Below the pieces are notes generated by a model. The model saw nothing but the letters and a program-made list of their open reading frames with translations, was not told the DNA's origin and ran no database searches. Shown here piece after piece: positions 17,153-25,202 of a DNA stretch of 27,534 bases (the first letter of the stretch is position 1; each line of letters starts with the position of its first letter). The stretch spans positions 1 through 27,534 of the forward strand of contig DATKXO010000398.1 in the NCBI GenBank assembly GCA_035528995.1, written 5' to 3'. The translations under genes were made by a program, and so were the position numbers. This DNA is from DATKXO01 sp035528995 (GTDB taxonomy: Bacteria; Planctomycetota; Phycisphaerae; UBA1845).

Positions 17153-17548
17153 TCACTTGCTGTGTGGCGTCAATGGGGGTGGCGTGCGTTCTCCGCATTC
17201 CGGGCAACGACCGGACCGGTTGCCCACAAGGCTATACCCGCAACGAGGGCAAAGCGGGTTATGACGCATTGACTCGGCGAGCGTGAAGCGCGTGTGACAA
17301 TAGCAACACTCATAGAGCAGCGGAAAGAGGGAGCGCGGAGGGCCAAGTTGATGACGAGTGAAGACAACGTGGGCCTTGTTCACGACAAGGCGTAGAAGGT
17401 TGGGAGCGGTCCGCACAACACGCGCGGCGGCGCGTGCATGGCAGCACGGACAGATGGGTTCATGGCGTGGCACGATCGTCATCCCGTTCTTAGCGGATCT
17501 GGTGAGCCACCCTGGCGCCACGGTACTCTCTGAAGCCGTTGGGAACAA
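17153..17548 (-). CDS. Small zinc-ribbon protein (minus strand)
   Basis: A protein of 131 residues from ATG 17548, or about 109 from ATG 17482; neither start has a good ribosome binding site. It has two Cys clusters, CPCCHARAAA...CCYCHTRF and, near the C-terminus, CPRCGYSLVGNRSGRCPECGE. The last is the same ribbon signature as on the plus-strand membrane proteins of this array. No strong membrane helix is apparent. It is the only gene of the array on the opposite strand and lies exactly where orphan module 2 begins. It could be a separate zinc-ribbon gene caught between modules, or a remnant of a rearranged unit. The function is unknown. Confidence 0.6.
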   Translation of the reverse strand: MFPTASESTVAPGWLTRSAKNGMTIVPRHEPICPCCHARAAARVVRTAPNLLRLVVNKAHVVFTRHQLGPPRSLFPLLYECCYCHTRFTLAESMRHNPLCPRCGYSLVGNRSGRCPECGERTPPPLTPHSK

Positions 17549-17593
17549 CCGCAGGCGTCCTGCGGATTATCGAGCGGATGACGCCGCTGGCCT

Positions 17594-19480
17594 GTGGTCG
17601 GCGACGTCACGCGGGTGATCCGCAAATACGCGGACGAGGACGAGTACCGCTCGACGTGGTTGCTGTACGACAGCGGCGGCCGGGTGCGCAGCGTCGTCGG
17701 CGAGACGTGGAACGACGACGGCCTGGACTGGTACACCACGAACGGCTCCGAGTACGCCCTGACCGATGAGACGTACACCTGGGCTGACGGCCAGGCGTAC
17801 GCCGAGAGCCGCGGCGGGGACCTGGCCGAGGCGGAGGAGGGGCTGGGGTACGGTTGGGTGCACAATACGTTCGATCCCGGCGGCGACGCCCTGACGCGCT
17901 ACTGGGTGGGTGCCCAGCAGGACGCCGAGGGAACCGAGCCGGACGAGCAGTGGTACTGGGTGGGACCGGAGTACCCGGTCTACGGGCCCTGGCTGCCGGG
18001 CCAGCCGGATGACGGCGGCGCGGGCAGTTGCCCGCCCACGTGCTTGGATCACGACGTGGCCGCCCTGGTGTATAATTACGATGCCGGGACGGCGGGGCTG
18101 CTCGACGGCCTGGACGACATCGACGAGGAGACCCAGTTGCAGGCCATCATCCAGCGCGAGATCGGCGACGTGTGCACGGACGGGGTTCTGGACTACACGC
18201 GCACGTACGCCTGGGAGTTCCGCTACGACGGCCCGCGGCAGCGGTACCTGCGGCGGGAGGTGGACCCGTACGACTTCGTGACGATCAGCGAGGAGTGGTC
18301 GGACTACTCGGGCGAGTGGGTCTACGCCGACTTCGTCCTCGATTCCGGCGTGACCGGTGGCGCCCACAGTGTCCGCGACTACCTGGGCGGTGAGGCGCAC
18401 GCGGACTCCAGCACGCATGGCGTGTGGAACGGCGAGGCCTACTACCACGGCAACCAGATCGGCAGCACACGCGTCATGACCGACGCCGCGCCGCACGTGG
18501 TGCGGTCGTACGTCTACGACGCGTTCGGCAACGTGTACGACACCAGCGGCACCGCCACCACCCGCTACCGCTACGCCGGCGCCTGGGGCTACCAGTCGCA
18601 CGACGACTTCCCGTTCCTGCACGTCGGCGCCCGGTACTACGACCCCGAGACCGGCCGTTTCCTACAGCGCGACCCGATCGGGCTTGATGGTGGCCTCAAC
18701 CTCTATGAATACGCGGGATCGACACCGACCACAATTGTGGACCCGAAGGGCCTGCAACGGAGCCCAGGGACTATTATGGACGATTCAGGAGGGGGATACG
18801 GAGATGAGTGCTATCACTTGTCCTGCCAGGCCCTCTGGGCACTGGGTAGTTGTGCGTGCGCTGAGGAACCTGGGTATCCTCCCAGTTGCGCGCGCCAGAA
18901 CGAGGAGTACAGGAAAAGCCGTCGCGAGGAACTGAGGCGGAAGGGCAAGAAGCCACCTAACCCACCACCGCGCATCTTAACGGACCCGTGGGGTTGGATC
19001 AAGGACAATTTCAGACCCAGACCGGACCGCGGACCGGTTCAGGGGCCCATCCCGGGTCTTCTGGCGTGCTTTGTCGGAGAGACCCTTGTTGAGACCCAAA
19101 GTGGAGCCATTCCGATCAGGGATTTGGGAGCCGACGCGCGCATCCTATCCAGCCATGACGGGCGCCGAATAAACGGGAGCGCGACGGTTCTCAGCAAGTT
19201 CGCGGCATGGACCCAGAGAGTGATTCACATAGAGCTTGAGGACGAGGTCATTACGTGTACAGCCGAACATCCGCTCTGGGTTGTTGGCCAGGGCTGGGTG
19301 TGTGCCGGTGAACTGACCGCGCATTGTCAATTGCTGACTGCAGATGGACAGCCAGTTGCCGTGATAAATGTGGTTACTGAACTTTCCCCTAAGCCAGTCC
19401 GCGTGTACAACCTGACTGTCTCCGGACACCACACGTACTACGTCGGGCGGTCGAGGGTCCTGGTCCACAATAAGCAGTAG
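17594..19480 (+). CDS. Orphan RHS module 2: core fragment, lectin-like domain and Hint (intein-like) tip
   Basis: The frame opens after a stop at 17579 and starts with GTG 17594, without ribosome binding site or signal peptide. The 628-residue product begins abruptly in a core repeat (GDVTRVIRKYADED), carries a complete lectin-like domain (about 52-189; here with GQPDDGG), core, and RFLQRDPIG (about 355). The tip ends in a Hint domain at 492-628. This has first residue Cys in CFVGETLVETQSG, block B TAEHPLW, and the end HTYYVGRSRVLVHNKQ. Hint domains of polymorphic toxins autocleave at their C-terminal Asn to release a toxin. Here the protein stops two residues after HN, so no toxin is left behind it. 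It is probably a displaced, perhaps silent, module. The next gene (19539) is a zinc-ribbon membrane protein. Confidence 0.82.
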   Translation: MVGDVTRVIRKYADEDEYRSTWLLYDSGGRVRSVVGETWNDDGLDWYTTNGSEYALTDETYTWADGQAYAESRGGDLAEAEEGLGYGWVHNTFDPGGDALTRYWVGAQQDAEGTEPDEQWYWVGPEYPVYGPWLPGQPDDGGAGSCPPTCLDHDVAALVYNYDAGTAGLLDGLDDIDEETQLQAIIQREIGDVCTDGVLDYTRTYAWEFRYDGPRQRYLRREVDPYDFVTISEEWSDYSGEWVYADFVLDSGVTGGAHSVRDYLGGEAHADSSTHGVWNGEAYYHGNQIGSTRVMTDAAPHVVRSYVYDAFGNVYDTSGTATTRYRYAGAWGYQSHDDFPFLHVGARYYDPETGRFLQRDPIGLDGGLNLYEYAGSTPTTIVDPKGLQRSPGTIMDDSGGGYGDECYHLSCQALWALGSCACAEEPGYPPSCARQNEEYRKSRREELRRKGKKPPNPPPRILTDPWGWIKDNFRPRPDRGPVQGPIPGLLACFVGETLVETQSGAIPIRDLGADARILSSHDGRRINGSATVLSKFAAWTQRVIHIELEDEVITCTAEHPLWVVGQGWVCAGELTAHCQLLTADGQPVAVINVVTELSPKPVRVYNLTVSGHHTYYVGRSRVLVHNKQ

Positions 19481-19538
19481 GGCAGAAAGCCGGAGCCGAG
19501 TCAGACTCTGACCCTGCCCCCACCCGGATACATCGGTC

Positions 19539-20297
19539 ATGACGCAGGCGCGCTGTCAGTGGATAGGACGGGTTCGTAGTGGGGCGCGCCTCCTGTTTTG
19601 GGTTGTTCTGGTCTCGGTCCTGGCGACCAATGTGGGCGCCATGGGCGTGGCCTTCTTGGGGGGGAGCCGGGGGGACCTGCGCTGGGTCGCGTTCATTCCT
19701 GCGGCGGCAGGCTTTCTGCTGTTGGTTGGAGTCTATTTGCTTACTGCCCCAGTGCCACATCGCGGACTGTCGGCATCGCCCGAAACGCAGCGGCGGCTAT
19801 TGAGGATTTGTGCGATTGCAGTTGTCATTGGTCGATGCGGAAGGCTGTTTGTCCGGCACGCGCCGTCGTTCCCTGGTACGTCTTTCGTCTGGATTGGTGA
19901 AAGCCTCGTACAGGCCCTTGGCATTCTGCTGCTCTTCCTCTATCTCGGCGGCCTGGCCTCGCGCTTCCGGGAGGCAGGACTCGCACGGTCCATGTTTGTA
20001 CTGGCATGGGTCGGACCAATTGTCAGTTTGCTGCTCAGCTTCACCCTGGCCTACATCTATCAGGACCTTGGGCTCTCGCGTTCGATGCACCTGGTGCTCT
20101 CGATAGTACGACTGTCGCTGGGGCTTGTCGTCTGGATTGGGGCCCTGTGGTTGATGTGGCGCTTTGGCACGCGGATACCGGCAGCAGCCGAAGGAAGATG
20201 CGTGAACTGTGGCTATTCTCTTCATGGGCTCAGAGACCCCCGCTGCCCGGAATGTGGTGCGCCCTGGGAAGCAGCAAGCGGTCAGCCGGTGCAATGA
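19539..20297 (+). CDS. Membrane protein with C-terminal zinc ribbon; candidate immunity protein for module 2
   Basis: A protein of 252 residues with about six hydrophobic segments from residue 17 to 210 (for example LLFWVVLVSVLATNVGAMG and ALGILLLFLYLGG). It ends with a zinc ribbon, Cys221/Cys224 and Cys236/Cys239 (CVNCGYSLHGL and RCPECG). It begins 58 bases after the Hint-tip stop. The ribbon is at the opposite end of the protein compared with the gene at 16112, so the two are not simple copies, yet they share architecture and genomic position. A membrane protein paired with an autoprocessing-tip module could bind a tip that attacks the membrane or cell wall, but that is inference. No known immunity family is recognised. 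Confidence 0.75.
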   Translation: MTQARCQWIGRVRSGARLLFWVVLVSVLATNVGAMGVAFLGGSRGDLRWVAFIPAAAGFLLLVGVYLLTAPVPHRGLSASPETQRRLLRICAIAVVIGRCGRLFVRHAPSFPGTSFVWIGESLVQALGILLLFLYLGGLASRFREAGLARSMFVLAWVGPIVSLLLSFTLAYIYQDLGLSRSMHLVLSIVRLSLGLVVWIGALWLMWRFGTRIPAAAEGRCVNCGYSLHGLRDPRCPECGAPWEAASGQPVQ

Positions 20298-20413
20298 GGA
20301 CACGCCGGCGGGGCTAAGGCCGGAGGCGGACCTGGGTTCCCAGCGGGTTCCCGTTTGTCGACCGCCCCTGGCTGCCCGGTCAGCCGGACGACGGCAGCGG
20401 GCTGGACCACGAC

Positions 20414-21433
20414 GTGGCCGCCCTGGTGTATAATGCGCCGGTCGGGACGTCGGGGACGACGAACGGTCTGGACGATCTGGACGAGACCATGGAGCTGCAG
20501 GCCATCATCCAGCGGGAGGTCGGCGATGTGTGCAGCGACGGCGTTCTGGACTACAGCCGGACGTACGCCTGGGAGTTCCGCTACGACGGCCCCCGGCAGC
20601 GCTACCTGCGGCGGGAGGTCCACCCCGGCGACTTCCAGATGCTGAGCGAGGAGTGGTCGGACTACGACGACGACTCGGTCTACGCCGATTTCGTCCTCGA
20701 TTCGGGCGTGACCGGCGGTGCCCACAGCGTGCGGGATTACCTGACCGCTGAGGCCCATGCGGATTCCAGCACGCACGGCGTGTGGGACGGCCAGGCCTAC
20801 TACCACGGCAACCAGATCGGCAGCACACGCGTCATGACCGACGGCACGCCGCAGGTCGTGCGGTCGTACGTCTACGACGCGTTCGGCAACGTGTACGACA
20901 CGAGCGGCACCGCGACCACGCGCTACCGCTACGCCGGCGCCTGGGGCTACCAGTCGCACGACGACTTCCCGTTCCTGCACGTCGGTGCCCGGTACTACGA
21001 CCCGGAGACGGGGCGATTCCTCCAACGCGACCCGATCGGCATCCGCGGCGGGCTCAACGTGTACGAGTACGTCTTCTCGGACCCAACGCACAGCATTGAT
21101 CCGTTGGGGTTGGGCTTCTGGGATGGCAACAACTTCTTCCATGACCGGGTAGCGCGTTGGTTCTGGATGAATCGATACAACCCGGCGAAAAAACGACTTG
21201 CGAAGATGGGCAACGCAGAAGCCGCCGCCTGGGTTTGCGTCTACACTGCCGTCGGGACCCCTATAGTCTACTACGGTGGGAAGTATGCGGTACGATGGCT
21301 AAATAGGGGACAGTATCGCATTGGGAAGAGTGGTCCGTTCAAAGGAAACTACTACTTCTCGTACAGGTCTCCAAAGGTACCTCACCGGGATATCTTCAGA
21401 ATACCTGATTGGTTTCGGTGGAAGGTATGGTGA
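20414..21433 (+). CDS. Orphan RHS module 3: truncated core with unknown tip
   Basis: The open frame reaches back to about 20316, but the first usable start is GTG 20414 (339 residues). Homology to the other copies begins inside the lectin-like domain (PWLPGQPDDGSGLDHDVAALVYN), so only its C-terminal half remains. Core follows, then RFLQRDPIGIRGG (about residue 201) and LDPLGLG. The tip (about 236-339) has a Trp/Tyr-rich N-part, one hydrophobic stretch (AAAWVCVYTAVGTPIVYYGG) and then RIGKSGPFKG, YFSYRSPKVPHRDIF. I do not recognise it; the basic, His-containing end would suit a nucleic-acid-active toxin, but that is a guess. There is no ribosome binding site or signal peptide. Its 3' core is nearly identical to module 5. 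Confidence 0.8.
   Translation: MAALVYNAPVGTSGTTNGLDDLDETMELQAIIQREVGDVCSDGVLDYSRTYAWEFRYDGPRQRYLRREVHPGDFQMLSEEWSDYDDDSVYADFVLDSGVTGGAHSVRDYLTAEAHADSSTHGVWDGQAYYHGNQIGSTRVMTDGTPQVVRSYVYDAFGNVYDTSGTATTRYRYAGAWGYQSHDDFPFLHVGARYYDPETGRFLQRDPIGIRGGLNVYEYVFSDPTHSIDPLGLGFWDGNNFFHDRVARWFWMNRYNPAKKRLAKMGNAEAAAWVCVYTAVGTPIVYYGGKYAVRWLNRGQYRIGKSGPFKGNYYFSYRSPKVPHRDIFRIPDWFRWKVW
20780..21058 (+). repeat. 279-base direct repeat in RHS core (copy in module 3)
   Basis: By eye it differs from 25572-25850 at only three positions, then similarity stops abruptly after GGLN where the two tips begin. This is far closer than module 4 or module 2 over the same stretch and points to recent gene conversion or duplication. 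Confidence 0.85.
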
Positions 21434-21551
21434 CCAACTGAGGTCTGACCGCGTGCACGGACTAAAGGCTCGCGTTCGCCTCGGATAGGCGGCTTACGGG
21501 GAGCTCCGGGGAGACGCTGCTGAGGTAACGCGTGCATGGCTGGAGAGTAGC

Positions 21552-22085
21552 ATGTCCACAGATTCGGGCTCAAGCCCGCTCGCAGGGTCTATCCGGGAAA
21601 GCGACCTGCCCCCTGTACATCAAGAGACGTTGCGGAGGATGCTGGGGCTCTTTCGCGAGTTACCGCCCGATAGGGTCCAACTTGAGTTGGTTCACGAGAA
21701 ACCGCGTTGGAGCAAGCTCGTTGCCACTCCTTTCAATCGTGCCGCTGCGACGATCGAAGTGTGGTTCTACGGTGACAACGACGCTCGAAATGTCGGTCCG
21801 GCTGCGGGAGTCAATGCGGGGTTGAACCTCTCCTCAGATCTCTTCGGGGAGGCAGAGGAGAACTGGCGGGAGTTCTTGGATAGCCTCGTGCGGGGGATCG
21901 TAGGCGGGACGCTAGTGGAAACGCTGGAGTATCGCGGCGGGCGACTGGTAAAGTCGGTTTTTGAGGTCCGCCTCGGAGGGAAGCCGTTCAGCTTCGCCAG
22001 AACGAACGTGCCAAACTGGCTGAAGGGCCTGTTCCGGACGCGCGAGAAGAGAACTGTATCGTACGCACCTTACCGAGGCAATTAG
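21552..22085 (+). CDS. Soluble small protein; candidate immunity protein for tip 3
   Basis: A protein of 177 residues without membrane segments or Cys clusters, preceded by GGAGAG a few bases before ATG 21552. It contains VHEKPRWSKLVATPFNR, a beta-rich part (ATIEVWFYGD), a helical acidic segment (FGEAEENWREFLDSLVRGIV) and a basic C-terminus. No family is recognised. It stands alone behind the module-3 tip, 118 bases after its stop, in the position occupied by immunity genes in RHS and CDI toxin loci. It is the only clearly soluble candidate in the array, so tip 3 may act in the cytoplasm whereas the others may act at membranes; this is inference. Confidence 0.72.
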   Translation: MSTDSGSSPLAGSIRESDLPPVHQETLRRMLGLFRELPPDRVQLELVHEKPRWSKLVATPFNRAAATIEVWFYGDNDARNVGPAAGVNAGLNLSSDLFGEAEENWREFLDSLVRGIVGGTLVETLEYRGGRLVKSVFEVRLGGKPFSFARTNVPNWLKGLFRTREKRTVSYAPYRGN

Positions 22086-22142
22086 GACGATCGGAGCGCC
22101 GGCGTCTGCCACTTTCCGTTACAGGCAGGAATGGTGTGACGA

Positions 22143-24338
22143 GTGCGGCGCGGGTGGGCTGACGGCGGCTACGTCAGCCGCGACTGCACGTTCACGTACG
22201 ATGACGACGACGGGGTGTACAGCCGGACCGGGGCGGACGGCGTGACCACCACGGTGACGCTGGACAAACCCTATCGCATCGCGAGCGCGGTGATGAGCAA
22301 CGGCCTGGAGGTGGAGTACAGCTACTACGACAACGGCCTGCTGGAGTACGCCGTCTACGGCAACGGGACGCAGACGCACTACGAGTACGACGGCGCCCGG
22401 CGGCTCGCCAAAATGACGCACGAGGTGACGGCCACCAGCCAGTCGTTCAAGGTCCTGGAGTACGACTGGTACGACAACGACCTGCTGGCCGAGATCCACG
22501 AGCCGCAGCCGGGGACCGAGCTGCTGGACGCGGGGCCGACGAGCTACGAGACAACCCAGTTCTTCTACGACAACCGGGGGCGGCTGATCCGCGAGCACCG
22601 CTTCGGCGCGGACGAGTACACGAGCTACCACGTGTACGACCTGCGGTACACGTACGACCAGGTGGGCAACCGGCTGACCAAGGAGGACGTGTACGGCTAC
22701 AAGGACGTGGCGTACGACTACGACGTGGACGACACGGAGCTGTACGGCTCGTGCAGCAACCGGCTGATGCACTACACCATCGACGACGAGTACGACAACG
22801 ACGATGAGGAGGTGTGGTACACCTACGACTACAACGGCAACGTCACCCGTGTGATCCGGCGGTACGCGGACGAGGACCAGTACCGCTCGACCTGGCTGGT
22901 GTACGACAGCGGCGGGCGGGTGCGGAACGTCATCGGCGAGACCTGGAACGACGACGGCCTGGATTGGTGGACCGGCGGCGAGGCGGGGTACGAGTACGCC
23001 CTGACCGAGGACGCCAATACCTGGGCAGACGCTCGGGGCGATGCCCAGTCTCGCGGCGGAGACTTGGCCCAGTGTCTGGTAGGTGACGGCTGCGAGTGGA
23101 TCTACACGACGTTCGATCCTGGGATCGAAGACCAGCACTGGCTGGGTGCCGCCCAAGAATCGGGGTCGAATGGAATCGAGCCGGACCAGGGGTGGCACTG
23201 GACGATCAGCGGCTGCCCGATCTACCCAGAGGACCCGTGGCTCCCGGGTGCCCCTAATGACGGCGACCCCGGTGAGAACTGTACGACCAGCGGGGGCTCT
23301 TCCCATACCGCGTGCCGGGATTACGATGTGGCAGCCTTGGTGTACAATTACGATGCGGGGACGGCTGGCGTGATCGGCGGCTTCGACGACATCGACGAGG
23401 AGACGGAGCTGCAGGCCATCATCCAGCGCGAGGTCGGCGACGTCTGCAGCGACGGGGTCATGGACTACACGCGGACGTACGCCTGGGAGTTCCGCTACGA
23501 CGGCGCCCGGCAGCGCTACCTGCGGCGGGAGGTCCATCCCGGCGACTTCGGCATGCTGAGCGAGGAGTGGTCGGACTACGACGGCAGCTCGGTCTACGCG
23601 GACTTCGTCCTCGATTCGGGCGTGACCGGCGGCGCCCACAGTGTCCGCGACTACCTCACCGGTGAGGGCCATGCTGATTCCAGCACTTCGGGCGTCTGGG
23701 ACGGCGAGGCCTACTACCACGGGAACCAGATCGGCAGCACACGCGTCATGACCGACGGCACGCCTTCGGTCGTGCGGTCGTACGTCTACGACGCGTTCGG
23801 CAACGTGTACGACACCAGCGGCACCGCGACCACGCGCTACCGCTACGCCGGCGCCTGGGGCTACCAGTCGCACGACGACTTCCCGTTCCTCCACGTCGGC
23901 GCCCGCTACTACGACCCGGAGACGGGCCGCTTTCTCCAGCGCGACCCGATTGGCATTGCGGGTGGGCTGAATGTCTACACGTACGTGGGGAGCAATCCAG
24001 CCAGCTCTGTTGATCCCGACGGACGAATGAGCCTTCCGCCGTGGGTGAAGGTCGGGGCAGAAACGGTAAGTGTCGTGACGATCATCCCCATGCTGGTCAA
24101 AATCATCTATTACAAAATGGAGGCGGCGATCGTTGATGCAGGGGTGTGCACTATAGTCCGGGCGGAAGCACGTCGGGCCATTACCGAGGCCCCGCGCTGC
24201 AAGAGGTTTGGCACTTTCCAAGTCAAGGGACACAAGAATTGTGTTTGGATGAAAATCGGAGATGCCGGCGCGGGGTTGGTGTCGATCTCCTACACGGATG
24301 AAGACAACCATGGGCATCAGTTCTACGACAGGATCTAG
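22143..24338 (+). CDS. Orphan RHS module 4: long core fragment, lectin-like domain, unknown tip
   Basis: The longest truncated copy (731 residues from GTG 22143, in-frame stop just upstream, no ribosome binding site or signal). It begins in the core at WADGGYVSRDCTFTYDDDDG, matching 13870-13940 of the full gene with a few codons deleted. It has about ten YD repeats, the intact reading GETWNDDGLDW that shows the frameshift in copy 1, and a complete lectin-like domain (about 283-430; same variant as copy 1, with PNDGD). The core end RFLQRDPIGIAGG is at about 596. The tip (about 625-731) has one hydrophobic helix (VVTIIPMLVKIIYY), then a compact C-part with FGTFQVKGHKNCVWMK and a His-rich end (DEDNHGHQFYDRI). 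It is not recognised. The zinc-ribbon gene at 24435 follows. Confidence 0.84.
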   Translation: MRRGWADGGYVSRDCTFTYDDDDGVYSRTGADGVTTTVTLDKPYRIASAVMSNGLEVEYSYYDNGLLEYAVYGNGTQTHYEYDGARRLAKMTHEVTATSQSFKVLEYDWYDNDLLAEIHEPQPGTELLDAGPTSYETTQFFYDNRGRLIREHRFGADEYTSYHVYDLRYTYDQVGNRLTKEDVYGYKDVAYDYDVDDTELYGSCSNRLMHYTIDDEYDNDDEEVWYTYDYNGNVTRVIRRYADEDQYRSTWLVYDSGGRVRNVIGETWNDDGLDWWTGGEAGYEYALTEDANTWADARGDAQSRGGDLAQCLVGDGCEWIYTTFDPGIEDQHWLGAAQESGSNGIEPDQGWHWTISGCPIYPEDPWLPGAPNDGDPGENCTTSGGSSHTACRDYDVAALVYNYDAGTAGVIGGFDDIDEETELQAIIQREVGDVCSDGVMDYTRTYAWEFRYDGARQRYLRREVHPGDFGMLSEEWSDYDGSSVYADFVLDSGVTGGAHSVRDYLTGEGHADSSTSGVWDGEAYYHGNQIGSTRVMTDGTPSVVRSYVYDAFGNVYDTSGTATTRYRYAGAWGYQSHDDFPFLHVGARYYDPETGRFLQRDPIGIAGGLNVYTYVGSNPASSVDPDGRMSLPPWVKVGAETVSVVTIIPMLVKIIYYKMEAAIVDAGVCTIVRAEARRAITEAPRCKRFGTFQVKGHKNCVWMKIGDAGAGLVSISYTDEDNHGHQFYDRI

Positions 24339-24434
24339 AGGGCATAGTGCTATGCCGTCCGGAACTTGAGGTCGGTCGGCTGATTGGTTTCGTTGTAAAG
24401 ACCGACAGAACCCAGGAGCGGCAGGGATGTTGGC

Positions 24435-24734
24435 ATGTGCGCGAAATGGTATCAGCATTGGTGTGTCTCGGCGTTGATTGCCCTCGCTGGCACCTTGGCA
24501 ATGGAAGGCATGGTGGCGGCTTTTCTGGGAGATCGTGTCCGGAGTGACGGTCTGCGGATCGGTAGCATTCCCCTGTATCTTCTCGAACTGATCCGTCCTG
24601 TGCTGGTGGCGATAGTCGTCTATGCTCTTCTCCTTCGGTGTGTTCCCGACGGCCATACTTACTGTGGACGGTGTGGTCACCGACTCGAGGCTTTGACCGA
24701 ACCGCGGTGTCCGCATTGCGGCGGGATCCTGTGA
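24435..24734 (+). CDS. Two-helix membrane protein with C-terminal zinc ribbon (first of a pair)
   Basis: A protein of 99 residues with two hydrophobic segments (about 10-31 and 49-68: LELIRPVLVAIVVYALLL). A C-terminal ribbon has Cys77/Cys80 and Cys92/Cys95 (CGRCGHRL and RCPHCGG). It starts 96 bases after the module-4 tip. It is clearly related to the next gene by co-linear sequence, for example VVYALLLRC against ILFGLLLRF and CGRCG in both. It is a candidate immunity protein for tip 4. The ribosome binding site is weak (GCAGGG). Confidence 0.68.
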   Translation: MCAKWYQHWCVSALIALAGTLAMEGMVAAFLGDRVRSDGLRIGSIPLYLLELIRPVLVAIVVYALLLRCVPDGHTYCGRCGHRLEALTEPRCPHCGGIL

Positions 24735-24818
24735 AGGTAGACACGGCGCACAACCGTCAACGACCGGCGGGCAACGAGCACAGTTGTACTCTAGCTGTGA
24801 TCAAGGCGCTTGTAAGAC

Positions 24819-25160
24819 ATGGCTGCCCAGGACAACCGTAGCCCTTGCAGCCGGCGCGTCAGGGTCCGTCGGCACTGGATTCGGAGCGCAGCTCTTGCCC
24901 TTGGCATCGCCCTTTGTGTTGAGGCAGGTTGGGTCGGCGCGCTTGGAGAGTATACCATGCCCTGGGAGGTAGAGGTTAGGAGCCTCTCGGTCTACCTGCT
25001 GCACGCAGCGCGCGCCTGTCTGATAGGGATAATTCTGTTCGGTCTGTTGCTACGCTTCTTGCGCCCGCGCGCGGACGGACTTACGCGCTGCGGCAGGTGC
25101 GGCTATATTCTCAAGGGCCTGAGCACACCACGGTGTCCAGAATGCGGCAAACGCATATAA
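24819..25160 (+). CDS. Two-helix membrane protein with C-terminal zinc ribbon (second of a pair)
   Basis: A protein of 113 residues and a diverged homologue of the preceding gene. It has two hydrophobic segments (about 24-42 and 62-80) and a ribbon with Cys91/Cys94 and Cys106/Cys109 (CGRCGYILKGL and RCPECG). There is no RHS tip between it and its neighbour. Either the tip it belonged to was lost, or two related proteins protect against one tip. Its TAA is followed within about 10 bases by sequence homologous to the RHS lectin-like domain of module 5, in the same reading frame. No clear ribosome binding site is seen. Confidence 0.66.
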   Translation: MAAQDNRSPCSRRVRVRRHWIRSAALALGIALCVEAGWVGALGEYTMPWEVEVRSLSVYLLHAARACLIGIILFGLLLRFLRPRADGLTRCGRCGYILKGLSTPRCPECGKRI

Positions 25161-25202
25161 GGAGAGGGTGAGCCGGACGACGGCAGCGGTCAGAACCACG
25201 AC

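Noticed and set aside
17009..17272. Plus-strand frame of 87 codons
   Set aside because: Arg/Ala-rich, overlaps the minus-strand zinc-ribbon gene whose Cys motifs are meaningful.
22119..24716. Minus-strand open frame of 865 codons, with similar antisense frames at 13142-14752, 17567-18622 and 20282-21142
   Set aside because: These are mirror images of the RHS core repeats (Val/Ala/Asp-rich, no domain). They recur only because the core DNA recurs.
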